Assembly (NCBI RefSeq): GCF_035918095.1
Contig: NZ_CP109137.1
Coordinates: forward strand, 7,194,001 to 7,258,000
From: Streptomyces sp. NBC_01750
Lineage (GTDB): Bacteria > Actinomycetota > Actinomycetes > Streptomycetales > Streptomycetaceae
DNA length: 64,000 nt
Reading direction: 5' to 3'
The notes beneath the pieces are model-generated. The model did no database searches, was not told the origin of the DNA, and was given only the letters and a program-made list of their open reading frames with translations. Shown one piece after another: positions 1 through 8,195 of the stretch (positions are counted from its first letter, which is position 1; each line of letters starts with the position of its first letter). Made by a program: the position numbers and the translations under genes.

Positions 1-255
1 GCCCTCCTCCCACTCGGGGTTGTCGACCAGTACGCAGCCGGAGAGGTCGGCCTCCTTCCGTACCCGGTCGGCGGCCGCCCCGAGCACCACATGCACCGGA
101 CCGCAGCCGCCCTCGCGCAGCACGCGTACCGCATGCTCGACCAGCGGCCTGCCGCGGTGCTCGAGCAGTGCCTTCGGGCGTCCGCCCAGCCGCCGCCCGC
201 CGCCCGCCGCGAGCAGCAATCCGGCGACGGCCGGTTCCTTCGGTGGTTGTGCCAT
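1..255 (-). CDS. MocA-like nucleotidyltransferase, C-terminus beyond window
   Basis: Reading leftward from the ATG at 253-255, the product begins MAQPPKEPAVAGLLLAAGGG and continues RRLGGRPKALLEHRGRPLVEHAV before leaving the window. The LLAAGGGRRLGG-PKALL pattern is the nucleotide-binding loop of the MobA/MocA (molybdenum cofactor nucleotidyltransferase) fold, and the GRPLVEHAVRVLREGG continuation fits. An AAGGAG ribosome site sits 5 nt before the ATG. Known members transfer CMP or GMP to molybdopterin for enzymes such as xanthine dehydrogenase; with allantoin genes 4 kb away, a xanthine dehydrogenase link is plausible but is inference, because the gene to the left is not visible. Only about 85 residues of a protein usually near 200 residues are present. 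Confidence 0.8.
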   Translation of the reverse strand, partial: MAQPPKEPAVAGLLLAAGGGRRLGGRPKALLEHRGRPLVEHAVRVLREGGCGPVHVVLGAAADRVRKEADLSGCVLVDNPEWEEG

Positions 256-350
256 AAGGACTCCTTACCTCATTTGCGGGCGAAGCGCCGCGCGGTCCCC
301 GGGTCCGCGCACGGGTCAGGAACCGCCCGTACCGCTCGGGTCGTCTGACG

Positions 351-380
351 TTGGGAGCGCGGGGTGACCTTGGATAAGGT
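351..380 (+). promoter_or_regulatory. Possible promoter of the kinase gene
   Basis: TTGGGA (351-356) and TAAGGT (375-380) are separated by 18 nt and lie about 40 nt before the kinase start. The match to the vegetative consensus is moderate and rests on sequence alone. Confidence 0.35.
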
Positions 381-421
381 GCACCTCCGACACCGAAATT
401 CGCCATGGGGGACGAGAGTTG

Positions 422-2299
422 ATGAGTGGGCGCGCACACGGAAGAACGGTCTTCCAGCCGTTGGGCGAAGAGGACCCGCACAACGTCGCCGGGTACAGGA
501 TCGCCGCTCGCCTCGGCGCAGGCGGCATGGGCAAGGTCTACCTCTCGTACACGCCGGGCGGCCGCCCCATCGCCATCAAGGTGATCAGGCCGGATTTCGG
601 TCAGGACCCCGAATTCCGCCGCCGCTTCGCTCAGGAGGTGCAGGCCGCGCAGCGCGTGCAGGGGCTGTACACCGCGCCGGTCATCGACGCCGACGCCGAC
701 GCCAAGCAGCCCTGGCTCGCCACGGCCTACGTCCCAGGACCCTCTCTCGCCGACGCGGTCAGCGAGCACGGCAAGCTGCCGGTGGAGACCGTGCTGCTGC
801 TGGTCGCCGGGATCGCCGAGGCGCTGCACATCATCCACGGCGCGGGCATCGTCCATCGCGACCTCAAGCCGGCGAACGTCCTGCTCGCCTCGGACGGGCC
901 GCGCGTCATCGACTTCGGCATCGCCCGGGCCGCCGACGCGACCTCGCTCACCAGCAGCGGCGTCACCATCGGCACTCCGTCCTTCATGGCCCCGGAGCAG
1001 GCGGCCGGCAGCCATGTCACCCCGGCCACCGACATCTTCGCGCTCGGCCAGGTCGCGGCGTACGCGGCGACGGGCAGCCCGGCCTTCGGCGAGGGCACCT
1101 CGCACGGCGTGCTCTACCGGATCGTGCACGAGGAGCCGGACCTCTCCGAACTGCCCGATCAACTGCGCGAGTTGGTGACCCGCTGCCTCGCCAAGGACCC
1201 GGAGGCACGTCCGTCGGTCGCCGACCTCCTCGCCATCTGCCAGACCGCCAACGCGGAAACGGTGCTGCGCCGTCCGGAGGAGTGGCTGCCGGGTGCGGTC
1301 GCCGCCGAGATCACCACGCGCAAGGCGGCCCCCGCGCCGCCCGCGACCCCGCCGCCCGCGACCCCGTCGGCCGGACAGCCGCAGGCCGCCGCTCCGCCCG
1401 CCGCCGCTCCGGTTGCGGGCCAGGCAGCCGCACCGATGCACGCGCCGGCCCCCGGCGCCGCACCGGTGACCCCGCCGCCGGTCCCCACGCCCACCGAGGC
1501 CTCCGCCCCGGCCACTCCGCCGCCCGGCTTCGGCCCTCCGCCGCAGACGCCGATGTACGGCTACCCGCACGCGCAGGCTGCCCCTCCGCAAACCCAGTCG
1601 GCGCCTCCGCAGTACCACCACCAGCCGGTGCAGCCGTACGGGACCGTCGCCGCGCCCGCCGCGCCCAAGAAGAAGACCGCCCGCAATCTGGCCATCGCCG
1701 TCGTCGCCACGCTGGTTCTCGGCGCGCTGGCAGGCGGCGGTGTGTACTTGGCCCTGTCCAAGGACAAGGGCAAGGACAATCAGTCGCAGGGCCAGGACAA
1801 GGGCCAGGCCTCGCCGGACGCGACCCCGCAGGCGGACGCCACATCGTCAGAGGCGCCGGGGCAGGATCGGTCCACGCCGCCCGCGGAGCCGGTGGCCGAC
1901 CCGACGCCGAAGACCTACACGGGCCTCAACGTGGTGGACGACTACCACATCACGCTCGGCGACGAGCCGGTCAAGCCGGTCGGGGAGGACTCCTCCAACG
2001 CCGATCTCTCGTACAACTGGGACCTCGGCTGGATGGACGTCGAGAACGCGAAGCTGATTCTGCTGCGCACCGGTCAGAGCGCCGATCTGAACACCTGCCG
2101 GACCGAGACCCGGTACGCGGCCCGGCTCGAGCTCCAGAACCTTTCCAAGGGCGCAAAGTTCTGCGTACTGACCAACTCCGGGAACGTGGGCCTGGTGACC
2201 TACCAGGGGCAGTCGCCCGCATCGGATCCCAGCAGGTTCGTCACCCTCGACGTGACCGTCTGGCGCGGCGCCCTCTACCCCGTACAGCCGTCGTCCTGA
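422..2299 (+). CDS. Transmembrane Ser/Thr protein kinase (PknB-like)
   Basis: A 625-residue eukaryotic-type kinase. The catalytic domain spans about residues 25-290, with the glycine loop GAGGMG (32-37), the ATP-anchoring lysine K53 in IAIK, the catalytic HRDLKPAN (H145, D147), DFG (D164) and APEQ. A Pro/Ala/Gln-rich disordered linker follows (about 300-415), then one membrane helix (about 421-445) and a Ser/Asp-rich outer segment leading to a folded domain near residues 500-625 that has no PASTA repeats. The kinase faces the cytoplasm and the C-terminus is outside. The ATG at 422 is preferred over the overlapping TTG at 419, with a GGGGA-type site upstream. Its ligand and substrates cannot be told from the sequence. 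It stands alone, followed by a terminator. Confidence 0.92.
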   Translation: MSGRAHGRTVFQPLGEEDPHNVAGYRIAARLGAGGMGKVYLSYTPGGRPIAIKVIRPDFGQDPEFRRRFAQEVQAAQRVQGLYTAPVIDADADAKQPWLATAYVPGPSLADAVSEHGKLPVETVLLLVAGIAEALHIIHGAGIVHRDLKPANVLLASDGPRVIDFGIARAADATSLTSSGVTIGTPSFMAPEQAAGSHVTPATDIFALGQVAAYAATGSPAFGEGTSHGVLYRIVHEEPDLSELPDQLRELVTRCLAKDPEARPSVADLLAICQTANAETVLRRPEEWLPGAVAAEITTRKAAPAPPATPPPATPSAGQPQAAAPPAAAPVAGQAAAPMHAPAPGAAPVTPPPVPTPTEASAPATPPPGFGPPPQTPMYGYPHAQAAPPQTQSAPPQYHHQPVQPYGTVAAPAAPKKKTARNLAIAVVATLVLGALAGGGVYLALSKDKGKDNQSQGQDKGQASPDATPQADATSSEAPGQDRSTPPAEPVADPTPKTYTGLNVVDDYHITLGDEPVKPVGEDSSNADLSYNWDLGWMDVENAKLILLRTGQSADLNTCRTETRYAARLELQNLSKGAKFCVLTNSGNVGLVTYQGQSPASDPSRFVTLDVTVWRGALYPVQPSS

Positions 2300-2351
2300 A
2301 TTACGTCCGCGGAGTGGCGCGCACCGCATCGCATGGCGTTAACTGGCCCGC

Positions 2352-2383
2352 GACCCAGGGTGGCTGACCGACGCCCCTGGGTC
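2352..2383 (+). terminator. Hairpin after the kinase gene
   Basis: GACCCAGGG (2352-2360) and CCCTGGGTC (2375-2383) are perfect inverted arms around a 14-nt loop, 53 nt after the kinase stop. No U-tract follows, as is usual in Streptomyces. Confidence 0.6.
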
Positions 2384-2417
2384 ACCGGTGGCACAACGAC
2401 GTGTGAGGGGGAAGACT

Positions 2418-2741
2418 TTGTTGCGGAGCGTGGGGCAGACGCGGGTGACCGGGAGCGGCGAGGACCCGAGGGCGACGGAGTTGCGTCTTGCGGTCTCCCG
2501 GCTCCGCCGTGAACTCGCCGGTCATCCCGCGGAGTTCCCCGACCGGGGCATCGCCGAGGACGAACTGGCCGTGCTGGCAGCGATGGTGGCCGGCGGCGCC
2601 CCGGAAATCCCGCGTATGCGCCGCTCGCTTCTGCTGATCGCGGGCGCGATCGGCTCGGTCAGCGCGCTGGCGCCGGCGCTGATGGAGGTACGGAACGCGG
2701 TCGACCTCTTCGGCGAGGTACCGCCGCGGTGGCGCGCCTGA
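2418..2741 (+). CDS. Small conserved Streptomyces protein (DUF5955-like)
   Basis: A 107-residue product. It starts with a charged helix (about 15-35, rich in Arg/Glu), contains DRGIAEDELAVLAAM and ends in a hydrophobic helix LLLIAGAIGSVSALAPAL that could be a membrane or buried helix, then a Pro-Arg-Trp tail. The TTG at 2418 is chosen because AGGGGG (2406-2411) lies 6 nt before it; GTG codons at 2388 and 2403 would extend the protein but lack such a site. The pattern recalls the uncharacterised DUF5955 family of Streptomyces; I have no functional assignment. Codon use is typical of the window. Confidence 0.65.
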   Translation: MLRSVGQTRVTGSGEDPRATELRLAVSRLRRELAGHPAEFPDRGIAEDELAVLAAMVAGGAPEIPRMRRSLLLIAGAIGSVSALAPALMEVRNAVDLFGEVPPRWRA

Positions 2742-2774
2742 GGGCAGGGTCCGTCCGGCGGCCGTTCGTCCGCG

Positions 2775-3017
2775 ATGCCCCCTGAGCCCGACCCTCAGAG
2801 CGCGGCCCGCGATCACATCGACGCGCTGCGGCGGTATCTGGCGGAGCTGGTGGCCGCCGCGGGCCGCCCCGCCTGGTTGTCGGAGCCCCTTCTGCTGCTC
2901 GTGGAGGGTGCGATCACGACAGCCGCGATCTCCGGAGGCGGCGCGACGGCAGGTCGGGCCCGGGAGGCGGCGCGCCTTCTGCTGGATGCGGATCGCTCGC
3001 AGGTCCCGGCACCGTGA
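2775..3017 (+). pseudogene. Remnant of a TetR-family regulator (C-terminal part)
   Basis: An 80-residue frame whose sequence (ALRRYLAELVAAAGRPAWLS, then EPLLLLVEGAITTAA and an Ala-rich REAARLLLDA end) matches the last two or three helices of the ligand-binding domain of TetR-type repressors. No helix-turn-helix part exists upstream in any frame: the preceding 30 nt follow directly on the stop of the small gene at 2741. A complete TetR protein is near 190-200 residues, so this is best read as a decayed gene that has lost its N-terminal 60 percent. It could still be translated from the ATG at 2775, which has no clear ribosome site. Confidence 0.55.
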
Positions 3018-3019
3018 AG

Positions 3020-3058
3020 GCGACTGCGCCGGTGACTCGTGGTCGCCGGCGCAGTCGC
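3020..3058. terminator. Bidirectional terminator between TetR remnant and IclR gene
   Basis: A perfect 13-bp inverted repeat (GCGACTGCGCCGG at 3020-3032, complement at 3046-3058), extended inward by four more pairs to leave a 5-nt loop. It lies between two convergent reading frames and can serve both. Confidence 0.8.
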
Positions 3059-3085
3059 GTTCTTCTGTGTGGGTCGTCGAGGGTC

Positions 3086-3886
3086 CTAGCCCTGTGCCGC
3101 CGTGCTCGCGAGCGCCGCCGAGAGATCCTGGGCGACCTCCTGAAGGATCGGGACGATCTTCTCCGTGGCCGCCTCGGTGACCCTGCCCGCCGGGCCCGAG
3201 ATCGAGACCGCCGCCGCCGTCGGAGAGTTGGGCACCGGGACGGCGAGGCAGCGGACCCCGATCTCCTGCTCGTTGTCGTCCACCGCGTAGCCCGTGCGCC
3301 GTACCTGCTCGAGCGCGTCGAGGAAGGCGTCGGGCGTCGTGATCGTCTTCTCGGTGGCGGCCGGCATGCCGGTCCGGGCGAGCAGGGCCCGTACCTCCTC
3401 CGGCGGGGTGTGCGCGAGCAGCGCCTTGCCCACGCCCGTCGAGTGCGGCAGAACGCGGCGGCCGACCTCGGTGAACATGCGCATGGAGTGCTTGGACGGC
3501 ACCTGTGCGACATACACGATCTCGTCGCCGTCGAGCAGTGCCATGTTCGCCGTCTCGCCGGTCTCCTCGACCAGACGGGCGAGGTAGGGGCGGGCCCAGG
3601 TGCCGAGCAGCCGGGAGGCGGACTCGCCCAGGCGGATCAGCCGGGGGCCGAGCGCGTAGCGGCGATTGGGCTGCTGGCGTACATAACCGCAGTCCACCAG
3701 TGTCCGCATGAGACGGTGGATCGTGGGCAGCGGCAGGCCGCTGCTGGCGGAGAGCTCGCTCAGCCCGACCTCGCCGCCGGCGTCGGCCATTCTCTCGAGC
3801 AGGTCGAAGGCGCGCTCCAGGGACTGCACGCCACCGCTGGAAGCGGTCTTGGCGGCGTCGGTGGTGCTGGCGCTGGACGTCGGCAC
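3086..3886 (-). CDS. allR: IclR-family regulator of allantoin genes (AllR-like)
   Basis: A 266-residue IclR protein. The winged helix-turn-helix lies at about residues 20-80 (VQSLERAFDLLERMA, LSELSASSGLPLPTIHRLMR) and the IclR effector domain at about 95-260 (ALLDGDEIVYVAQVPS, STGVGKALLA, GVRCLAVPVPN). It is transcribed away from the allantoinase gene, separated by a 325-nt control region with two inverted repeats. In Streptomyces coelicolor an IclR protein beside allantoinase and allantoicase genes represses allantoin use, and the arrangement here is the same, so the role as AllR is inferred from position. Start ATG at 3884-3886. A strong hairpin closes the gene. Confidence 0.88.
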   Translation of the reverse strand: MPTSSASTTDAAKTASSGGVQSLERAFDLLERMADAGGEVGLSELSASSGLPLPTIHRLMRTLVDCGYVRQQPNRRYALGPRLIRLGESASRLLGTWARPYLARLVEETGETANMALLDGDEIVYVAQVPSKHSMRMFTEVGRRVLPHSTGVGKALLAHTPPEEVRALLARTGMPAATEKTITTPDAFLDALEQVRRTGYAVDDNEQEIGVRCLAVPVPNSPTAAAVSISGPAGRVTEAATEKIVPILQEVAQDLSAALASTAAQG

Positions 3887-4057
3887 GTCAACGGTCCTTT
3901 CGGGCAGGCGGGCAAGTCAGCAGCCTACCGGGCGCCTCTGCCCGGCACATCGCTCTCGTCAAGGCGTCTTCGCCGGTCAGGGCCGGTTTGTCCCTGCGTC
4001 GGCGGTCACCTCCGGAGGTCTTCCGCCGGTCTCTTCCGTCAAATCTACCTTCTGCTT

Positions 4058-4077
4058 CGCGAAATCCCGGTTTCGCG
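4058..4077. promoter_or_regulatory. Inverted repeat in the allR-allB control region
   Basis: CGCGAAA (4058-4064) and TTTCGCG (4071-4077) are perfect 7-nt arms around a 6-nt spacer. It sits midway between the divergent genes and is a candidate regulator site, perhaps for autoregulation. Confidence 0.4.
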
Positions 4078-4118
4078 TTGTGGAAACTGTCAAGTCCCCG
4101 GCGCGGACCGGGTGGGTC

Positions 4119-4147
4119 TTGACGGACCGGGCTCCGGAGTGAAGACT
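4119..4147 (+). promoter_or_regulatory. Probable allantoinase promoter
   Basis: TTGACG (4119-4124), 17-nt spacer, AAGACT (4142-4147). This predicts a transcript start near 4154, inside the inverted repeat described next. Confidence 0.5.
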
Positions 4148-4149
4148 TC

Positions 4150-4166
4150 TTCAACAGTTCGTTGAA
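4150..4166. promoter_or_regulatory. Candidate AllR operator
   Basis: TTCAAC-AGTTC-GTTGAA: perfect 6-nt arms with a 5-nt spacer, immediately downstream of the -10 hexamer and overlapping the predicted transcript start. This is where a repressor such as the adjacent IclR protein would block allantoinase transcription. Inferred from symmetry and position only. Confidence 0.5.
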
Positions 4167-4211
4167 TTTCACGGTGTGGATTCGCTGTACGGAAGGGACG
4201 TGAGGGTACGG

Positions 4212-5555
4212 GTGTCCGACAGGGACGTGAACCTGGTACTGCGCTCGACGCGCGTCATCACCCCGGAGGGGACCCGGGCCGCATCGGTCACCGTCGCCGC
4301 CGGAAAGATCGCGGCGGTACTGCCGTACGACGCCGAGGTGCCGTACGGGGCCCGGCTGGAGGACTTCGGGGACGATGTCGTGCTCCCCGGCCTCGTCGAC
4401 ACCCATGTCCATGTGAACGACCCCGGCCGCACCGAGTGGGAGGGCTTCTGGACCGCCACCCGCGCGGCAGCGGCCGGCGGTATCACCACCCTGCTGGACA
4501 TGCCCCTGAACTCCCTCCCGCCGACCACCACGGTCGAGAACCTCGCCGCCAAGCGGGAGGTGGCCCGCAGCAAGGCGCATATCGACGTCGGCTTCTGGGG
4601 CGGCGCGATCCCGTCCAATGTGAAGGACCTGCGGCCGCTGCACGACGCCGGAGTCTTCGGCTTCAAGAGCTTTCTGTCGCCGTCGGGCGTGGAGGAGTTC
4701 CCCGAGCTCGACCAGGAGCAGCTCGCCCGTTCCATGGCCGAGATCGCCGGCTTCGGCGGCCTGCTGATCGTGCATGCCGAGGACCCGCACCACCTCGCCG
4801 CCGCGCCGCAGGAGTCCGGGCCGAAGTACGCCGACTTCCTCGCCTCCCGGCCGCGCGACGCCGAGAACACCGCGATCGAAGGCCTGATCGCGCAGGCCGA
4901 GCGGCGGGGCGCCCAGGTGCATGTACTGCACCTGTCCTCCTCCGACGCGCTGCCGATGATCGCGGCCGCCAAACGGCGGGGCGTGAGGATCTCGGTCGAG
5001 TCCTGCCCGCACTTCCTCACCCTCACGGCGGAGGAAGTCCCGGACGGGGCAACGGAGTTCAAATGCTGTCCGCCCATCCGCGAGGCGGCGAACCAGGACG
5101 CGCTGTGGGAGGGCCTGGCGGACGGGACGATCGACTGCATCGTCTCCGACCACTCGCCCTGCACCACCGATCTGAAGACCCAGGACTTCGCGTCCGCCTG
5201 GGGCGGCATCTCCTCGCTCCAGCTGGGCCTCCCGGCGATCTGGACCGAGGCCCGCAAACGCGGCCGCACGCTCGAGGACGTCGTCCGCTGGATGTCGGCG
5301 GCTCCGGCAGAGCTCGCAGGCCTGAGCCGGAAGGGCGCCATCGAGGCGGGCCGTGACGCGGACTTCGCGGTCCTCGCGCCCGACGAGACCTTCACCGTCG
5401 ACCCGGCCGAGCTCCACCACCGCAATCAGGTCACGGCGTACGCCGGCAAGACCCTGCAAGGAGTCGTCAGGTCGACGTGGCTGCGCGGCGAACGCATCGT
5501 GGAGAACGGCACCCTGGCCGAGCCGACCGGCCGGCTGCTCGAAAGGAATATCTGA
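4212..5555 (+). CDS. allB: Allantoinase
   Basis: A 447-residue cyclic amidohydrolase that opens the hydantoin ring of allantoin to allantoate. Visible metal-site features are HVH (H65, H67) in [17 protein letters not shown], the lysine that is carbamylated in this family (K152 in [11 protein letters not shown]), and the HAEDP, HLSSSDA and SDHSPC histidine/aspartate segments. The GTG at 4212 gives [20 protein letters not shown], the expected family N-terminus, with GAGGG upstream; GTG codons at 4176 and 4200 are alternatives. It precedes allantoicase by 2 nt, so the two form an operon that carries the pathway from allantoin to ureidoglycolate. The promoter and operator region lies directly upstream. 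Confidence 0.93.
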   Translation: MSDRDVNLVLRSTRVITPEGTRAASVTVAAGKIAAVLPYDAEVPYGARLEDFGDDVVLPGLVDTHVHVNDPGRTEWEGFWTATRAAAAGGITTLLDMPLNSLPPTTTVENLAAKREVARSKAHIDVGFWGGAIPSNVKDLRPLHDAGVFGFKSFLSPSGVEEFPELDQEQLARSMAEIAGFGGLLIVHAEDPHHLAAAPQESGPKYADFLASRPRDAENTAIEGLIAQAERRGAQVHVLHLSSSDALPMIAAAKRRGVRISVESCPHFLTLTAEEVPDGATEFKCCPPIREAANQDALWEGLADGTIDCIVSDHSPCTTDLKTQDFASAWGGISSLQLGLPAIWTEARKRGRTLEDVVRWMSAAPAELAGLSRKGAIEAGRDADFAVLAPDETFTVDPAELHHRNQVTAYAGKTLQGVVRSTWLRGERIVENGTLAEPTGRLLERNI

Positions 5556-5557
5556 TC

Positions 5558-6670
5558 GTGTCCATTCCTTCTTTCACCGGTGACGCCGACCCGTTCGCAG
5601 GCGGCGACCCGTACGCCGACTACCGCACGGCCGACTTTCCCTTCGCGCACCACGCCGACCTCGCCGACCGGCGGCTCGGCGCGGGCGTCATCGCCGCCAA
5701 TGACGAGTTCTTCGCCGAGCGCGAGAACATGCTGAAGCCCGGGGCCGCGGAGTTCGACCCGGAGCACTTCGGCCACAAGGGCAAGATCATGGACGGCTGG
5801 GAGACCCGCCGTCGCCGCGGTGTGAGCGCCGCGCAGCCGCACCCGACCGACGAGGATCACGACTGGGCGCTGGTACGGCTCGGTGCGCCAGGCGTCGTAC
5901 GCGGCATCGTCATCGACACCGCCCACTTCCGCGGCAACTACCCGCAGGCGGTGTCGGTCGAGGCCGTGGCTGTCTCCGGTTCGCTCTCGCCCGAGGACCT
6001 CCTGGCCGACGACGTGAAGTGGACGGTGCTCGTCCCCCGTACCGCCGTCGGCGGCCACGCGGCGAACGGGTTCGCGGTCGACGTGGAGCAACGCTTCACA
6101 CACCTGCGAGTCAACCAGCACCCCGACGGCGGCATCGCCCGTCTGCGGGTCTACGGCGAGGTCGCGCCCGACCCGGCGTGGCTCGGCGTGCTGGGCACCT
6201 TCGACCTCGTGGCGCTGGAGAACGGCGGCCGCGTCGAGGACGCCTCCGACCGCTTCTACTCCCCGGCCACCAACACCATCCAGCCGGGCCGCTCCCGCAA
6301 GATGGACGACGGCTGGGAGACCCGCCGCCGCCGGGACAAGGGCAACGACTGGATCCGCTACCAGCTGGTGGCGCAGGCCGAGATCCGCGCGGTGGAGATC
6401 GACACGGCGTATCTGAAGGGCAACAGCGCAGGGTGGGCGGCGGTTTCGCTCCGCGACGGCGATGCGGGGGAGTGGGCGGAGATCCTCCCGCGTACGCGTC
6501 TCCAGCCGGACACGAATCACCGCTTTGTCTTGGGTGCGCCTGCGGTGGGCACCCACGTCCGGGTGGACATCTACCCCGACGGCGGCATATCGCGCCTGCG
6601 TCTCTTCGGTTCGCTCACCGAGACGGGCGCCACCAGCCTGGCGGCGCGCCACCAGGAACTGGGCGGCTGA
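5558..6670 (+). CDS. alc: Allantoicase
   Basis: A 370-residue enzyme that hydrolyses allantoate to urea and ureidoglycolate. The two internal allantoicase repeats are easy to see: each contains a K-x-M-D-G/D-G-W-E-T-R-R-R-R stretch (about residues 76-90 and 248-262), followed by W-x-x-x-x-L/Q-V and a V-x-I-D-T-A-x-x-x-G-N segment, and each ends with an H-x-R-V/L-x-x-x-P-D-G-G-I-x-R-L-R-x-x-G motif. GTG at 5558 has AAAGGAA 8 nt upstream and follows the allantoinase stop by 2 nt. No ureidoglycolate lyase, urease or malate synthase gene is in the window, so later steps are encoded elsewhere. Confidence 0.93.
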   Translation: MSIPSFTGDADPFAGGDPYADYRTADFPFAHHADLADRRLGAGVIAANDEFFAERENMLKPGAAEFDPEHFGHKGKIMDGWETRRRRGVSAAQPHPTDEDHDWALVRLGAPGVVRGIVIDTAHFRGNYPQAVSVEAVAVSGSLSPEDLLADDVKWTVLVPRTAVGGHAANGFAVDVEQRFTHLRVNQHPDGGIARLRVYGEVAPDPAWLGVLGTFDLVALENGGRVEDASDRFYSPATNTIQPGRSRKMDDGWETRRRRDKGNDWIRYQLVAQAEIRAVEIDTAYLKGNSAGWAAVSLRDGDAGEWAEILPRTRLQPDTNHRFVLGAPAVGTHVRVDIYPDGGISRLRLFGSLTETGATSLAARHQELGG

Positions 6671-6703
6671 GCCGGGTCCTTCCCTGAGCCGGGGCTCTGC
6701 CCC

Positions 6704-7039
6704 GGAGCCCGCGCCTCAATCGCCGGCGGGGCTTGATTTCCGCCCCGCAGCCCGCGCCTCAATCGCCGGCGGGGCTTGATTTCCGCCCCGGAGCCCGAGC
6801 CTCGTATCCGGCGGGGCTTGATTTCCGCCCCGGAGCCCGAGCCTCGTATCCGGCGGGGCTCGATTTCTGCCCCGGAGCCCGAGCCTCGTATCCGGCGGGG
6901 CTTGATTTCCGCCCCGGAGCCCGAGCCTCGTATCCGGCGGGGCTCGATTTCTGCCCCGGAGCCCGAGCCTCGTATCCGGCGAGGCTTGATTTCCGCCCGG
7001 AGCCCGAGCCTCGTATCCGGCGGGGCTTGATTTCCGCCC
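6704..7039. repeat. Eight tandem copies of a 41-43 bp repeat
   Basis: Head-to-tail units begin at 6704, 6747, 6790, 6832, 6874, 6916, 6958 and 6999. The core reads GGAGCCCGAGCCTCGTATCC followed by GGCGGGGCTTGATTTCCGCCCC. Units 1-2 carry GCGCCTCAATCGCC in place of GAGCCTCGTATCC; units 4 and 6 share CTCGATTTCT in place of CTTGATTTCC; units 7-8 lack one C. Each unit can fold (GGGGC-N9-GCCCC). It lies between convergent genes (alc and the SDR gene). There are no unique spacers, so it is not a CRISPR array. It looks like local amplification of a common Streptomyces intergenic element. Confidence 0.9.
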
Positions 7040-7083
7040 GGGTGAGCTTGAAGTTCCGGCCGGACGGGCGGGAGAGTCAGCCC

Positions 7084-7100
7084 GTCCGGCGATCGAGGAC
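7084..7100. repeat. Copy 1 of a dispersed 17-nt intergenic element
   Basis: GTCCGGCGATCGAGGAC. Close variants occur at 20396-20412, 49198-49214 and 63346-63362, always just downstream of a gene. The reverse complement resembles the CCTCAATCGCCGG core of the tandem repeat at 6704-7039, so the two can pair into a long stem. Confidence 0.6.
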
Positions 7101-7140
7101 ACACCCGCAGGGCCTACGCGGGCCTGGGGCCGAGCCCCCG

Positions 7141-7869
7141 TCACGCCGCGTGGCCGCCGTCCACCGACAGTTCCGTGCCCGTGATGTACGCCGCCTCGTC
7201 GCTCGCCAAGTACGCAACCAGGGACGCCACTTCCTCCGCGCTGCCGAAACGGCCCAGCGCCGTGTCCGCCTTCTGCGGCTCGGCGTACGGGCCGTCGGCC
7301 GGGTTCATGTCCGTGTCGATCGGGCCCGGGTGGACCAGGTTCGCCGTGATGCCGCGCCCGCCCAGCTCCCGGGCCAGCGCCTTGGTCAGGCCGGTCAGCG
7401 CGGACTTGCTCATCGCGTAGAGCGTGCCGCCGGGACCCGGCACGTGCTGTGCCATGCAACTGCCGATGGAGACGATCCGCCCGCCGCGTTCCATCCGGGC
7501 AGCCGCCGCCTGCGCGGCGAGGAACACCGCTCGTACGTTCACATCGAGCACCTGGTCCACATCGCCTGCGGACAGTTGCCCGATGGGGCCGAGTACGCCG
7601 ACGCCCGCGTTGTTGACCAGGATGTCGAGCCGCCCGAGCCGGTCCGCGGCCCGGGCGACGGCCGCGCCGGGTGCCTCGGCGTCCGCCGCGTCCGCCCGCA
7701 GCGCGAGACCCCGCTGCCCCGTCGCCTCGATCTTGCGGACCACCGCCTGGGCGGCGTCCTCGCCGCGCACGTACGTGATTGCCACATCGACTCCCTCCCG
7801 CGCGAGCCGCAGGGCGATCGCCGCCCCCATGCCGCGACTGCCACCGGTCACCAGAGCCGTCCTGGACAT
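7141..7869 (-). CDS. SDR-family oxidoreductase (3-oxoacyl-ACP reductase-like)
   Basis: A 242-residue classical short-chain dehydrogenase. The NAD(P)-binding motif is TGGSRGMG near the N-terminus, NNAG lies near residue 90, the catalytic serine is in SIGSCMA and the YxxxK pair is YAMSK. The end SVDGGHAA is typical of FabG-like members. The substrate is unknown. It is convergent with the allantoicase gene and divergent from the RibD-like reductase gene. Start ATG at 7867-7869. Confidence 0.88.
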   Translation of the reverse strand: MSRTALVTGGSRGMGAAIALRLAREGVDVAITYVRGEDAAQAVVRKIEATGQRGLALRADAADAEAPGAAVARAADRLGRLDILVNNAGVGVLGPIGQLSAGDVDQVLDVNVRAVFLAAQAAAARMERGGRIVSIGSCMAQHVPGPGGTLYAMSKSALTGLTKALARELGGRGITANLVHPGPIDTDMNPADGPYAEPQKADTALGRFGSAEEVASLVAYLASDEAAYITGTELSVDGGHAA

Positions 7870-8195
7870 CCCGTACCCCTTTTGTCAGTGGTGGTTACGA
7901 CCTCAAGGAAAGCGGCCCTGCTTCCTCGGTGCTGGCGGCAAACGGACGTTGAATCCCGGTGTGACCCTTCAGAAGAGACCGTCGGCTCCGGGCAGATGGC
8001 TGTCGTCTCCCTCGAGGGCCTTGTCACCGACCTGAAGAAGGCCCAGGGCGGTGACAAGCAGGGCCCGACCGGCGGGCTCTTCTCCACCAACGCCGGTTGG
8101 GCTCCCCGGCCCCGCCGGCCGACCGATGAATTCCCGGCGCGGGCAGGGTCTGAGCCTATGAACGGAACACCGCACACAGGAAGCAGGCACTTGCC
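7870..8195. other. 326-nt intergenic region, possible coding remnant
   Basis: Holds the divergent promoters of the flanking genes; no convincing -35/-10 pair was found. On the + strand, 7996 to about 8100 has coding-like codon use (nearly all third positions G or C; MAVVSLEGLVTDLKKAQGGD and onward), but it has no clear ribosome site and runs open into the next gene, so it may be a short decayed fragment. Confidence 0.3.

Noticed and set aside
6704..7039. Possible CRISPR array
   Set aside because: The repeats are head-to-tail without unique spacers, and no cas genes are present.
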